A DNA stretch of 64,000 nucleotides from Hyposmocoma kahamanoa. Taxonomy: Eukaryota; Arthropoda; Insecta; Lepidoptera; Cosmopterigidae. The stretch lies in NCBI RefSeq assembly GCF_003589595.1, contig NW_020653766.1, positions 322,718-386,717 of the forward strand. Direction: 5' to 3'. The number at the start of each line of letters is the position of its first letter. Position 1 is the stretch's first letter. Under the pieces are notes generated by a model. That model ran no database searches and was not told the origin of the DNA. It saw only the letters and a list, made by a program, of their open reading frames with translations. A program made the position numbers and the translations under genes. Positions 45,621-57,308 of the stretch are shown here, piece after piece.

Positions 45621-46654
45621 AACGGAAGATTGTAGGTTATACATTTTCAAAATATGTATTCGGTACACAATAACTTGGTGCTGAGAATTACCCGCCTTTA
45701 ATATTCCGCCCTAAAAGTGCTTTTGCACGGCGAGGCGAGACGAGACCAGGATTGAAATTTCTATGGCAAAACTTTCAATTCTCTTCTAGCGCATATTCGG
45801 TGAAAATGATCTGTAATGACGAGGATGGGCGAGGCGAGAATCACAATATTTGTTGATGTAATAATGAACCGGACTGCCGGTGACATAGAGTATTACACTC
45901 TGCACGATTTCCCACAAACTCGCGATGGCAGTTAATGTCAATCGCGAGAATGTGGGGTATGTACGATTTCAGATTTAAAAAAAAGACCATCTAATTTTTC
46001 TTCCGTTAACTTATTTATCGCATGTTTGTTGCTAGACGGACTGATCAGTACTGAATCTTTATTATCCACAATCACAGTGCGAGTTCGCGCCAGCTATCAA
46101 TGTCAATTTTTGGTGGAAATAGTCAGTTGAGATTCTCGACTCGCCTTATTTCGTCTCGCTTCACCGCTGGAAAACCATCTTGTGACAGTTATGCTCCGGA
46201 ATAAACAAATATAAACAATATTTAATCATAAAATTCTCAGCAATCACTTTTAGAAAGAGTGGTTATAAGTGATTCATAAGAACGCCGATGTACCTTTAGA
46301 TCCATTGATAGATCCTATAAAGGGAGCCAAGTGGATAGAGGGTATAATCTATGCGTTAAATCCGGTGACATTGCATACATTCAAACGGTAGGCATAGTTG
46401 ACTTTGGCAGTCTATAATAAAATACGTAATATATTTTGTGACAATGAATAAATGCTCTATATTTTGGATGTCATGAAGGAAACATTATTAATATTCTGAT
46501 AAGACTAAATCCCGTCGGCTGTTTTCCTCGCGCGGAAAAGATGCCTTCTCGGTTGTTTCCTCTAACCGCACTACGCAACCCCTTATTTTCTTATTGTACG
46601 CAAAATAACATGTTCTCACAACCTGTACATTAAGAAATTATAAGATAAATTTTC
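45621..46654. other. No gene seen; repeated GGCGAGACGAG-type words
   Basis: GGCGAGGCGAGACGAG at 45729 and GAGGATGGGCGAGGCGAG at 45819, with a related CTCGCCTTATTTCGTCTCGC at 46140, suggest a small element with inverted GAGGCGAGA-type ends (about 45725-46165). No ORF. Confidence 0.4.
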
Positions 46655-46775
46655 TTATTTATATGTTTGTTTATTTGTTTAAATTTTTTTGCACACTAAA
46701 CTAAAGTACAAACGGCGGCCTTAATGCCATAAGGCACTCTCTACCATCTCTCTAGCAGTCGACCATTGGTGCAAA
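46655..46775 (-). repeat. 3' terminal piece of another LINE
   Basis: On the minus strand: GGTAGAGAGTGCCTTATGGC, ATTAAGGCCGCCGTTTGTAC, then TTTAGTTTAGTGTGCAAAA and an AAATAAACAAATAAACA tail. I associate the TGCCTTATGGCATTAAG motif with lepidopteran LINE 3' UTRs. No coding part. Confidence 0.6.
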
Positions 46776-47722
46776 CAGAAAAAAAAAATAGGTTGATGCT
46801 ACACTTAGTATGTACAAGAATAATAAAATACCATAAACGATAACGGGGAGTTAATTCTTTACAAGTATCATATATATGCCACTGTAGAGCACGGGCCTCC
46901 TCTAAGAAAACGGCGTAGGCCGTAGTCGAAGTAGTTGGTGACTTTACATGGTTCCAATGGTTGTGTGAAATAGGAACCTTCTTCGAAGTGGAAATTTCAT
47001 CATGATATGTATCTTCAACATTTAAAAATAATACGTAACTTAGTCACTTTAGTTATAGGTACATGCCGTAACAAGAAACCACCACCGCTCTTAGCTTTAA
47101 GATGGTTTATTTGAGCTAAGTGGATATTTCCACGTCCGTGCCAATCTGTTGCGGCGTCGACGTTTCTTTAATGAAAAATACTTCCACCGCGCCGCTGCTG
47201 CATGGTAACACGAGATACAAGTCCGTAACAAAATTATCGATGCACATGAAGAGTGGTTAAGTTTACATCCAAATTTTCCACAAGCAGTCCGCTGTAAAAT
47301 ACCAAATTTGATTACAGTAATGAAGTTCCTATTTAATACGCTGCCTGCCCATCTCCTACATATTTTATCCCTAGGTCGTTCTACGACATCCGAGGGGAAT
47401 TTCTGGGTGAGTTTTCTCGTATCTAGATTTGCACAGCTGCCGGTCAGTGATATAAAACAGCATTTATTTATTTATTAGAGAGCTGTGGGATGGTTCGAAT
47501 CCCTATGGCCTTCCTACCTATTGATTTCTTATTTACGTACATTTATGTGAATGTTGAGTAAAAAAATACCCCTCTCTTACGGTGAAAGAAAACATTGAGT
47601 CAGCAGGGCAGACTATGGTTAAACCTTAGCGTAGCGCAGTGTATGTAGGGTTAGTATGATCGTCCCACTGTTGGACACAGGTTTCCTCTCACAATAAGAG
47701 AACTCGCGCTATAGTTCCAGGT
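46776..47722. other. Degraded SINE C tails; no gene
   Basis: GAGCACGGGCCTCCTCTAAG (46887-46906) and CCCACTGTTGGACACAGG (47663-47680) resemble the C tail on the minus strand. GGGATGGTTCGAATCCC at 47488 is tRNA-like. The rest is unrecognised. Confidence 0.45.
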
Positions 47723-48227
47723 TAGTAGCAGTAGAGCTCCTTGTGAAAGAGTTCGTCCACAAAAAGAAAGAAATATTTTTTTATTCCAAAAAGAAACAAC
47801 ACAGCACTACATTTAACAATTATGAAACATACTTATTACTTGAAAAAAATCAAGAAGGGAAAAAAACATAGCAATTAGGTAATACATACAAATAAAACAA
47901 ACAGGAAGCAAATAACTATAACAATAAATAATCAAGCGATAAGCCGTAAAGTGTGCACGCTGTACTGTTACGGAATCTGAACTGCCACCTTACTTATTTC
48001 TGCCGTCAAGCAATAATGTGAGCATTGCTGCGTTCCGGTTTTGAATGGTAAGGGTGCTGTTGATAGTACAGGCACATGGGTCTTATGTCTCAGAGTGACA
48101 GGTGCAGTGGCAGTGCCCCTCAGATCTTTACGTTTTTAAGCTCTGATGAATGGCACTGCAAGTGTGATGGTTCCCATGGGCCTGGCCCATGACTCGTTCG
48201 TCCCGTTACTTAGTACCATAAAAAAAG
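47723..48227 (+). repeat. Repeat family B, copy with a 219-bp insertion
   Basis: 5' end 47723-47760 (to GAGTTCGTCCAC) and remainder 47980-48227 (from AACTGCCACC to TTAGTACCATAAAAAA). The insert 47761-47979 starts AAAAAGAAAGAAATATTTTT and ends GTACTGTTACGGAATCTG, consistent with the 3' end of a minus-strand retroelement. Confidence 0.8.
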
Positions 48228-49074
48228 TTTCATGCGAGTTTCCACGTGTGTGTGCCTAATACGGATTGGGAACTTAATATACACCATTAATTGTTTTGCT
48301 CGAAAAGCTCAAGCTCGAATTTTGAATTAAATTTCGCCTATAGACTCCGAAAAACTAAGAGATGCAAGCTCAGATTCGTACCCATGACTATCTGCTTGCG
48401 AGGTGGTAGGTTAGGCTGCCACGACTGTTAGTAGGAATTTGTTTGTTTAAGTTTATTTGATTGCAAAGCTCAAACCAGTTATTCAGCTTACCACAAGCAC
48501 TTGCTCACACAAATCTAGTACGTTCGGACCTCTTCATTTATCTAAAATAGTTCATTTTTATAGAAATGGCTTTCCTTATTGACCGCCTTGTAATCACCGT
48601 TGCCGTGAAGCCGTTTCAATTGCAGTGCCTCGCAGTTGTAAACAGCGTTTGACCTAACCCGACTCAACAACCGGCGATAAAAACTTTTTCTCTTCCCTTG
48701 AAGTACCTGTGGAGTATTTTGGGACAACGACATAATGTCTATTACAAATATAGGTACTTATAATATACACTATATCCAAAGCTGATAAAGGATCCCAATA
48801 GAGGAGAGCAAGAAAAGGATTATCACTTCACTTTTTGAAGTATTGGCCCCATTGACTCGACGATGCCGAGGAAGGTAACATTTTCACTTCGCTGAACATA
48901 ATATAAACGAAATCATTTTTATCCTCTTTACGACATAACACTGATTCATATAAGTCAAATATGGATATATGACATATTTCATTTAGAATCCTATCCACAA
49001 AAAAATGTTATCAAACTTTTTAGTTTTAGTGATTGAAGTACAAAGTACCAAAGCGTTAATTTTTTATTTGATGA
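48228..49074. other. No gene seen
   Basis: The 48542-48733 minus frame (RGKRKSF...SNAVYNCEALQLKRLHG) is not recognisable. Otherwise AT-rich. Confidence 0.4.
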
Positions 49075-49190
49075 GCTCGGACTACAGACCTGGTTAGTAC
49101 TGTGGTGCTAGACGTGGAAGTCTCTTGTTCGATTCCCGGTAGAACCAAATCGAGAAACGAACTTTTCTAAATTAGTTCTATTCTATTTAA
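49075..49190 (+). repeat. tRNA-derived SINE family E, copy 1
   Basis: GACCTGGTTAGTACTGTGG, B box TGTTCGATTCCCGGTAG and the tail AACTTTTCTAAATTAGTTCT, shared with 63370-63580. Confidence 0.65.
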
Positions 49191-49249
49191 TGTGTAGCGC
49201 AGGGTATACCCATAGATATACCTCACTTTTTGACTATGTGATTGGTGCA

Positions 49250-49376
49250 TAACATAAAATACATAAAATTGTGCGTAAAATAATTTGCGGAATAAAAAGC
49301 GGGAAAACGTGTGAAGTCCTCAACCTGCTATGGACTAGTTTGTGTGTGTGTGTGTGTGTGCGTGTGTGTTTGTGTG

Positions 49377-49454
<78 letters not shown>

Positions 49455-49505
49455 TCCGAGGGGTGACCCGTGCTTAGCAGTGGGACGCAAAAATGGGTTG
49501 ATTTG
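49250..49505 (+). repeat. SINE family C fragment carrying a TG microsatellite
   Basis: GTGTGAAGTCCTCAACCTGC and ATGGACTAG belong to C. A TG repeat with a few interruptions fills about 49338-49455. Then GGTGACCCGTGCTTAGCAG and GGGACGCAAAAATGGG continue C. The Cys/Val ORFs across it are simple-repeat translations. Confidence 0.85.
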
Positions 49506-49819
49506 GTTGTTTTTATGTAAATGACTTTGTGTTCTGCAAACGAACATGACAGATCAATATTCCTAATACAACAAATATATTTTTAATATAATAGTTAATT
49601 AATAAAATGTGAAATACAAATTTACGAGAACGTTTTAAATTACTTATTAAACAATTGTTAAACAAAAGTTATACAAAACGTTACTTGATAAAAATTTTAT
49701 AAGAGAGAAAACTAACCCACTAAATATAATTTATTTTGAGTACAATAAGATATTTTATTAAAAATCCTGTAAGAAAATGTTGCCGAGTAATATTGCTTAA
49801 AAACTTTTCCTGAACTTAC
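49506..49819. other. Putative intron start; no gene seen
   Basis: AT-rich. If the exon at 49820-49877 is real this is the 5' part of its intron. Confidence 0.35.
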
Positions 49820-49877
49820 CGTCAAGCAAGAAGAGCAGACGAAAGATGAGGTGGCAGATTCTCCGCATCTTGAACAT
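49820..49877 (-). CDS. Candidate first coding exon with signal peptide (host gene, unidentified)
   Basis: Minus strand: ATG at 49877-49875, reading MFKMRRICHLIFRLLFLLD, then G|GTAAGT, a near-consensus splice donor with GT at 49819-49818. The peptide has basic residues followed by a hydrophobic stretch, as in a cleaved signal sequence, and the exon ends in phase 1, common after signal-peptide exons of secreted and Ig-type surface proteins. Upstream is a GC-rich region (50120-50460) that could hold the promoter; ACCTCTAG at about 49969 on the minus strand is a possible acceptor if a 5' UTR exon exists. I cannot name the gene, and no following exon is visible, so the intron would have to be long. 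A chance match is possible. Confidence 0.35.
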
Positions 49878-50119
49878 CGCACTTGCTCTACTTAACACCA
49901 ATTTACGCGACTTTAGCTTACTTAACAAACGGACATCAAGCTACGACACAGACTTACGACAACTACTAGAGGTAATCAGGGATCACGATTAATATAATAA
50001 ACTTACTAAAAGATTTCACAACAATTACTTTAAAAGCTTAGTATGTAAAGCTATAAATTATTTTAGTAACTAATTTAAGAGGTATATAATTATTTTCATT
50101 TGGCAACAAATTCTAATAG

Positions 50120-50460
50120 CGTGCGAACGTAACCGATCAAATCGGTTTCGTGTAGCTCCGTAGCGCCGCGTAGCGCTTGACGCGCGGCCGGCCGGCGACT
50201 GCCGCGAGAAGCTACGTCGCGCTGTAGCGCCGCTACGAGATTGCTCATTATGCCGAAGTGAGTTAGCGAGCATTCACTACATTATTCGGTTTAATAAAGT
50301 GAGCTCATATATGCAGATGCGTCGTACGATGTCATATATGTATGGAATTTTAGAGGCTGCGTCTAGCGCTATATTAACCTCCACACTGCTGCGGCTGTGG
50401 GGCTGAAGGCGCAGGGCGCGGGTGCGGGGCGGAGGGGGGGAAGGAGGAGGGGCTGTCACA
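50120..50460 (-). promoter_or_regulatory. GC-rich, CpG-rich patch upstream of the candidate exon
   Basis: Two GC-rich blocks in otherwise AT-rich DNA: 50150-50245 (GCGCGGCCGGCCGGCG, with several GTAGCGCCG-type words) and 50380-50450 (G-rich, GGGGCGGAGGGGGGG). They lie 250-580 bp upstream of the candidate ATG on the minus strand. No TATA box can be tied to them; promoter role is inferred from position and composition. Confidence 0.35.
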
Positions 50461-51504
50461 TACATAATGTAATACTTCCGCGAAGAATGTGCCAAAGACG
50501 CTTTGTGGGCAGCGGAAACTTAATATACGGGAGCCGGCTGTGTGTTTTACTCCGTCCGCGGAATTTTTAAATTTAATATCCAGGTAGATCGGATTTTATG
50601 AAAAATGTTTGCAAAGCAACGGCGTAAGCGCGAAATTTGTACTTTGACTGGTCGACTATTAAACTGTTTTCGTATGGATTTCGGCTGTACAGGGAGCTTG
50701 TGTACGACCATTATACGGCGTTCAGTAATGAATTGTGTTATTCCGCGTCCGTGAACATGTAAACAACATTATCTCTAATACCCCATCTCCCTACATTATA
50801 AAGCAAGCACGCTTCTACGCGTTCTTTTTAGCGCTAAGAAAGTTAGATAGTCGATAGTTTTAAAAACATATACCAATATGCAACTAAAACTTGTTTATGG
50901 GCAGGCAAAATTTTAGATTCTCCTGAAAAGAACGCATAAGAAACTTTTGGGGTTTTTATTATATCAACACATTTATTATGACCAACATATTTTGATAATA
51001 TCATAATACAGGAGTAGCTCAAGGTACAAGTTCAGTACTTAAATATAAAGAAGTTCTCAATTGACTACCCAGAATAATAATTACAAATATCACTGACAGT
51101 TTCCTCTAAATCTTTGACAAAGAAGTCACTTTTGGTTCTCCCCCGGTCCGTACTAATTACACGCAAAATGAGTTTATGTGGCGTGCAAACAATAATTTTA
51201 ACATTCCATGTAATTCCTTTGATCTGGTTCTTTTCAATACGAGTGTGATTTCGGCGAGGAGAGCACTGAGTGGTCAATTCTTTAACGCATACTGAGGCTT
51301 GCTACTGCCCGTCTTATGTAATAGGTTACTTAAATTGTACGTCCAGGTTCCTCATTACATTTCTATTTGTTAATTTCTAGGTATTAATTGGCTCATAGTT
51401 GTTACTGTTGTTATTTAAGTTAGTTTTAAGTTGTTGGTCTTCCTTTAAGATAAATAAATACACAACGTAACCATTGTTATGGACAACGCTATGAAAGAAA
51501 TAGG
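50461..51504. other. No gene seen
   Basis: The 51065-51277 minus ORF (70 codons, MTTQCSPRRNHTRIEKNQ...) is unrecognised and likely chance. No repeats identified. Confidence 0.45.
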
Positions 51505-52826
51505 CTACGTCACATTGACCACCAATAAATGGACGTCGGGTTCGCGCTAAAAAGTGTCGGCACCTATAGGGCGTTAAAATTACTTATAGAGCGTCAATCG
51601 CGCAACAGTCTTCGTTTGTTCGACTGACAGCGCGGTTGTCAAACATACAGTACCATATAATAATAATAACTTGTAAAAATTACTGCAGTATAGTGTAAAA
51701 ACAGGATTTTGTATAATATTTTCACTAAACAAATATATTGTGTTATCATAGACCTCATTTAAAGTATTATTTTGTACAGTTTTATAGTATTTAATTTATA
51801 TATAAATTAATCGTATAATTTTTACAATCGTACAAATTAATCGTACATTTTTTATATTTATATAAAATACAAAAGCACACAAAATAATTAAATAACTAAC
51901 TGTCCTTTTCTATACATTGCATACGCAAAAGATGGAAAGAGACCCATTACGTCAATTTCAAGAAGCTTTTATTATAAAGTTCTTGGTCATTTTCAATTGT
52001 TCGAACCACAAGCGATTGAAATATTTAGAACAAAGAAACTATAGAGTCGCTTTGATTTTAATCTTATTTTTAAAATTATTTTTTTATTAAACGTAAACCT
52101 TAACTAACAAAATATTGTTGTACTCGTTTTACGACTTAGGATTACCTGATAAGAAATCAAATTTAAATCCTGAAAAATAGTTTCACTTCCTACCTGATAA
52201 GAAAATACATTTGCCCGAAATAACGTTAACTCGAATTTTAATAATGTCAAATGTATTTTTTTAGGAAGATTACAAAACAAAAGCTAATATTGTCTTTGTG
52301 AAAAGCATCAAAATCACTCGAAATTGTTAAGGTTTTACTTATACATCGGTTTTCGGAATTACGGATATTTGAATTTTCGTTTAGTTGGAATATCGGTACA
52401 TTTTTTATAGGACACGCTTATTTTCACATTTGTAGTAATATTTGTATGTATGTATCTGCCCAACTCTTTATTATTTCTTTAAGTGAATTTGTACAAAATT
52501 CGTCATAATAATATATATAAAAATTAATTAATATTTACGATAAAGCCTTCTCCATTACTCTTGTGTTCAAGTAATTTTTAGTCGAAGATAAATATGGTGC
52601 ATTTTGTTAAGTTTCCAGTAGAAGCTGAATATGGTGTTTTTGGGCCTTTAAATTATTGCAAGCAAAATTAGGCAGTACTGCAATGGCGTTACAATTTAAA
52701 TTAAATGTTTTAGTTTTTTATATTCCGTTACATGTCACTACGTTTGTATAGGTTAACCTCGGACATTTTTTCGTCGTTTTTGTATTAGACCCGACGTTCA
52801 TTTGTTGGTAGGTCTATGCTACGTCA
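51505..52826. mobile_element. hAT-like non-autonomous element, long or interrupted form
   Basis: Element 51513-52818 is flanked by CTACGTCA at 51505-51512 and 52819-52826 (8-bp duplication, as in hAT). Ends: CATTGACC...GGACGTCGGGT and the inverted ACCCGACGTTCATTTG...GGTCTATG. The outer 120 bp on the left and 165 bp on the right match the 286-bp element at 57317-57602. About 1 kb in between (51630-52650) has no counterpart there and no ORF. Confidence 0.85.
52143..52204. repeat. 34-bp micro-insertion of family D with 14-bp direct repeats
   Basis: TACCTGATAAGAAA at 52143-52156 and 52191-52204 flanks only 34 bp (52157-52190), which reads TTTAAATCCTGAAAAATAG then TTTCACTTCC, the inner arm of foldback family D. 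It lies within the unmatched middle of the hAT-like element. Confidence 0.8.
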
Positions 52827-53697
52827 CATTTATCCTCGATACAAGACACGTGGAGAAGCCAAATTAGAGCTACATTTAAGGATCTTTTATTCTCGATGCC
52901 GTAAATTAATTTACAAGAATAGCTGTTTCAACGCGTGTGAAGGATTTTCAATAATTTGCTAAACGAAATGAAATTGCTACAAAGACCTACTTTTATATTT
53001 CAATTGTCAAAATATATGGTGTTGTATAGTAATGAATTATATTAATTTAGAATTTAAAAACACTAATTTATATTAATTTACAAAACAATAACTGCAGAAA
53101 ATGTTAAATTCCTTGAATATTTGAACACCTTCTTGCCCGACGACCACCAACGGATCTGTGCAATTACTGTATTTTGGTAAAATAAACGTAGTCTATTATT
53201 TTAATTATGGTTTATTTAATGCTATACACAAATAAAGAATATGAATATGTAATATCATTGGCCACACTTTATACATAGCACACACTTAATACTTAATAGA
53301 TAACTAAACAGTTTTAAATTAATCAATCGTTTTAAAATAATCTGTATATCGCACTGTTAGTACAACAATGTCTTAACTTAAAAAGCGTATTTTCTCCGAA
53401 TCTATAAAAAACGAATTATTGATTTCAGTGAAAGATTAAAAAAAGCATGTATAGACTAAGGTTTATTACAGATATCTTAACGACTTTCTATTTGCCAAAT
53501 GTTATTTAAAAATAAAAGCGAAAAAATATTGGCATACATCAGAGCAAGAACTGTTTTGTTCAGAACTAGCTAATTTGCCTCATTTTGAGTTAAGTATAAA
53601 TATCTTTTAATTGTTTCTTTCTGTGTTCTAACCACCGCTTTATTAGCGCGTAGATATCAAATTTTATGTTCAGTAATAGTACAATCTTAAATTTTAC
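52827..53697. other. No gene seen; AT-rich
   Basis: No ORF of note and no recognised repeat. Confidence 0.5.
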
Positions 53698-55310
53698 TCA
53701 TAAAAAAAATCAATAATCAAAATAATCTTTATTTCATAGGTAAGCATTATTACACTTCAAATTGTCACATTGGTTAAACTCTACCGCTCATTAGTAAGGC
53801 AGATTCCCCTGAGAAGAATGAGCAAGAAACTCTAGGGGTTGATCTTTGTAAATAACGTATAAACATCAGAGATCGAGACTACCTCCATGAGCTAAACGGG
53901 TCACTACCACGGATTTTTGTCATCCAAATACGCAGAAGTTGTATAATAACCTTTAATATAAAGTTTTTGTTTAACTATAGTTTTAAATCTCGTGAATGGC
54001 GAATTTTGTATATCAACCGGAATCTTGTTACAGAAGTGTATACATTGCCTCTTAAATGGATTTGTCACTTTGTGAAGACGACTATCAAGAACAGCTAGTT
54101 TATTTTTATTCCTCGTATTAATGTTATGTCTGTCACTATTTTTCATTAAGAGATTATTATTCCTCTTAACATAAATTACATTTTCATAGATGTACTGTGA
54201 CGCTAGTGTAAGAATATTAATTTCTTTAAACTTATATTTCAAAGATACTCCGGGGCCCAGATTTTAAATTGCCCTAACCGCACGTTTCTGCAGGACAAAG
54301 ATTCTATTGATATCGACTACATTACCCCAAAGCAAAATGCCGTATGTCATCAGACTGTGAAAGTAGCTGAAGTAAACCAATCAATAAATAAAAAAAAATA
54401 AAAAGTTTCCGTATTTTTTTATCGCGTACACTACAGAGCTGAGCCGTTTTGATAACTTACTTATATGTGTACCCCATTGCAATTTAGCATCTAACGTTAT
54501 ACCTAGAAATACAATTGTATCCACAAGATTAAATTTTTCGTTTCTAACTATAATGTTTGTAATAGTCTCTCTAACATTAGGTAATGTAAATTTCACACAA
54601 TTTGTTTTTTTTTCATTAAGAAGCAGGTTTGCAGGCAAACCAATCAACTACTTTAGGTATAATATTGTTCACATCGTCGTAGGAACATTGGTGCCTTTTA
54701 ACTTTAAATAATAATGAAGTATGAAGAATCATCAGCAAACAATACTGTCACATGTTTTAAACCCTTCATGAGGCTAGGTAACTCATTAATATAAACTAAA
54801 GACAAAAATGGGCCTAGAATTGAACCTCGGGGGACAACCATGCTTATTGCAGACCCTGATGATCTCGTACCGATAATATCAACTCTCTGGACCCTGCCAC
54901 TCAAATACGATTTGAGAAGGTCGTGGTCACGTCCCGCCATACCATAATGGTGAAGTTTCCTGACCAGAGTATCATGGTGCACACAATCAAAAGCCTTGGA
55001 AAGGTCACAGAATACACCAATAGCATCATGTGTTACTTCCCATGCATCAAATATATGATTAACCAACTCGACACCAGCGTTGGTTTTAGAGCGACCCCGA
55101 GTAAAACCAAATTGTTTAGGAGACATTAAGTTATTACTATAAAAATGTGCACACATTTGATTTAGAATCATTTTTTCAAAGATTTTACTGAGTGTTGGTA
55201 GTATTGAAACAGGTCTGAAATTGATGGGGTCTGACAAACTACCAGATTTGAAAAGTGGACAAACTTTACTTTGCTTCATGAGGTCAGGAAACACACCATC
55301 ATCAACACAT
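53698..55310 (-). pseudogene. CR1-like LINE, RT core to 3' end (broken)
   Basis: Blocks in order on the minus strand: 55294-54704 (FPDLMKQSKVCPLFKSG, NFRPVSILPTLSKIFEKM, FGFTRGRSKTNAGVELV, VFCDLSKAFDCVHHDTLV, SMVVPRGSILGPF, VLFADDSS), a frame change, 54647-54381 (LPANLLLNEKKTNCVKF, VFLGITLDAKLQWGTHI), a short A/T insertion near 54390, LVYFSYFHSLMTYGILL, then 54242-53904 (NILTLASQYIYENVIYV, HNINTRNKNKL, CNKIPVDIQNSPF, YIKGYYTTSAYLDDKNPW) and a 3' UTR with AATAAAG near 53730. Motif A and FADD are kept; motif B has PRGS for PQGS. The endonuclease is missing. Confidence 0.9.
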
Positions 55311-55315
55311 TATTA

Positions 55316-57308
55316 TTTTGAGTTACAACACTATTGTAATAGCAGTGCGGTATAAAGGAGAAAGGTCCGGAGCAATTCACCGGTCGATGTGTCCACAGCA
55401 AAAACTAATTCCTAGAAACATGAAAACTTGATGTTAGTTTTATTCAGTGTAGGTGAACTGAGAACGGATTTTTCGAAATTTAACGCCTAAGGGTGCTAAA
55501 GAGTAAAAATATTTGTGTGAAAAATAGTATTCCTCGAAATTGCTGGAAAACGTAGTAGAAATATTTTCTAATGCAAATGGTAAAAGATTGACTTGACATA
55601 TAACCGAAATTACCCCTAAATAAGGATGAAATGGGGTATTAAAGTTTGTATGGAAACTTTTTAACTCATGATGCGATTTGTTTGAAACTACGTTTGGATA
55701 CTTTCAATACAAAATAACTAAACGTGTGTTTCAGAGATTTGCATAACAACCTCTAAAAGGAAATCGGGTATCGAAGTATTTTCAAAAAATTTCTATAGCA
55801 AATCGAACTCCTTACATTGCAAACTGGAAGATTTTTAATTTGTGTTTTAGGAGTATATCGCGAGTCACAGCTACTGGCCAAATATGTATACAAAATATTT
55901 ACGAACGTATCTTATATATCATTTTTCCTCCTTAAGCACGCAATATGAGTTTATAATTAAATTTAAATTATTTGCCTCCCGTTTGTGACTGTAGGTAATT
56001 AGTAACAAATTTTACTCTATTTTAGTATGAAATAAAGTAATTTTTATTAACAAAGGAAGAAGAAGTCGTAGAAATCGATTCACAAATAATCGCGTAACGT
56101 ACTCTCAAAAAAATATAGCCGATTCCTCTTTTTTGAAGCCGGTTAATAACTGTACTTAGAGCGATGCCACAGGGGCGCTGCCGGTGCGTGGTGTCGCCGC
56201 AACGGTATGATTTCAATGCCACACGAGTAATGTGGTGTCGCAACGCAATGCTTACGCACCATAGCCATCCCTTCCTGTTTCGCCTCCTGGCCCCTTGTTT
56301 GACGCGCACGTGTTCCGCCGTTTCAAGGCACCATGTGGCATGTAATTCTAATTTAAATGTGTAACGCAGCGTCATAGCTCAGGCGATGCAAGGTCGACAC
56401 AACGCATCGTGTGGCATTGCTCTTACTTGTATACTGCATATACTACTACGTAGAGGGACAGCCACGGGTGACATAGCACAGGATTTAACTAGTTTGGGCT
56501 GCTTTTTGTACTAGGTATGTACTTGTTAGGAGATAATGATGTTATTATTATCAAACAGCTGGATTTTTCCCGATTTAAGGCGGATCCTTATAATAAAAGG
56601 TGATAGGTTTTATGTATATATTTATTGCCGAACTTCATCTTTGGAAAAGGGATTATAAAAACTGAAATATTTTGACTTTAACATAAAAACGAAATCACAA
56701 TAGGTAAGAAAATATTCCACTATTTTTCTTGTAGCGATACAAAATAAACAAACCTTACTCCGTGTACTTCACCGCATAAATGGCAGTACATATATTACAG
56801 CAACGTGCCCTCACGAATTGGCACTAATCGCTAAGGTACAAAAAGTCGTTCTAGACCCGTCTGGATCCAAGCAAAACCACTCGTTAGCACCACATCTGTC
56901 TACGTTCACAGCCACTGATCAGTTTATATGATTTTGTAGTCTTAAAACAAACCCATGCTCAACTGTAGGACGTGTGTGGTTTTATAGTACATAGATTTAT
57001 AAAATTTTTGTTCTTCGTAGTCCCATCTTTAGGACTTTTAATTTCAACTTGGGGGCTTTCAACTTTCACAAATGTTTTTTTTATGATTCGTGCTCAAGAC
57101 TTGTCCAATATGTAGATTTCGTCACGATGTTTTTATTCATAGCTATAATAAGTGAGTGCAGATATCAGTGCCAAATTTAAATAATATACCTCTTTTTGAA
57201 AGTTAGCACTTATGCCTAGATATTTCTATGTTTTTAGTTAAAGCAAAACATAATTAATTTCTACAATTTAAATTTACTGCCAACAATTTTTTATAATTTT
57301 TTTGACCC
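55316..57308. other. No gene; repeat-like sequence ending in a family G terminus
   Basis: About 55440-55830 (TTTAACGCCTAAGGGTGCTA, AAAGTTTGTATGGAAACTTT) resembles internal sequence of lepidopteran repeats I recall, and about 56030-56148 ends TTTTTGAAGCCGGTTAATAA like family G. A CG-richer patch lies at 56160-56350, with chance ORFs. The rest to 57308 is unrecognised. Confidence 0.45.

Noticed and set aside
49271..49547. Cys/Val- and His/Thr-repeat ORFs
   Set aside because: Simple translations of the TG/CA microsatellite.
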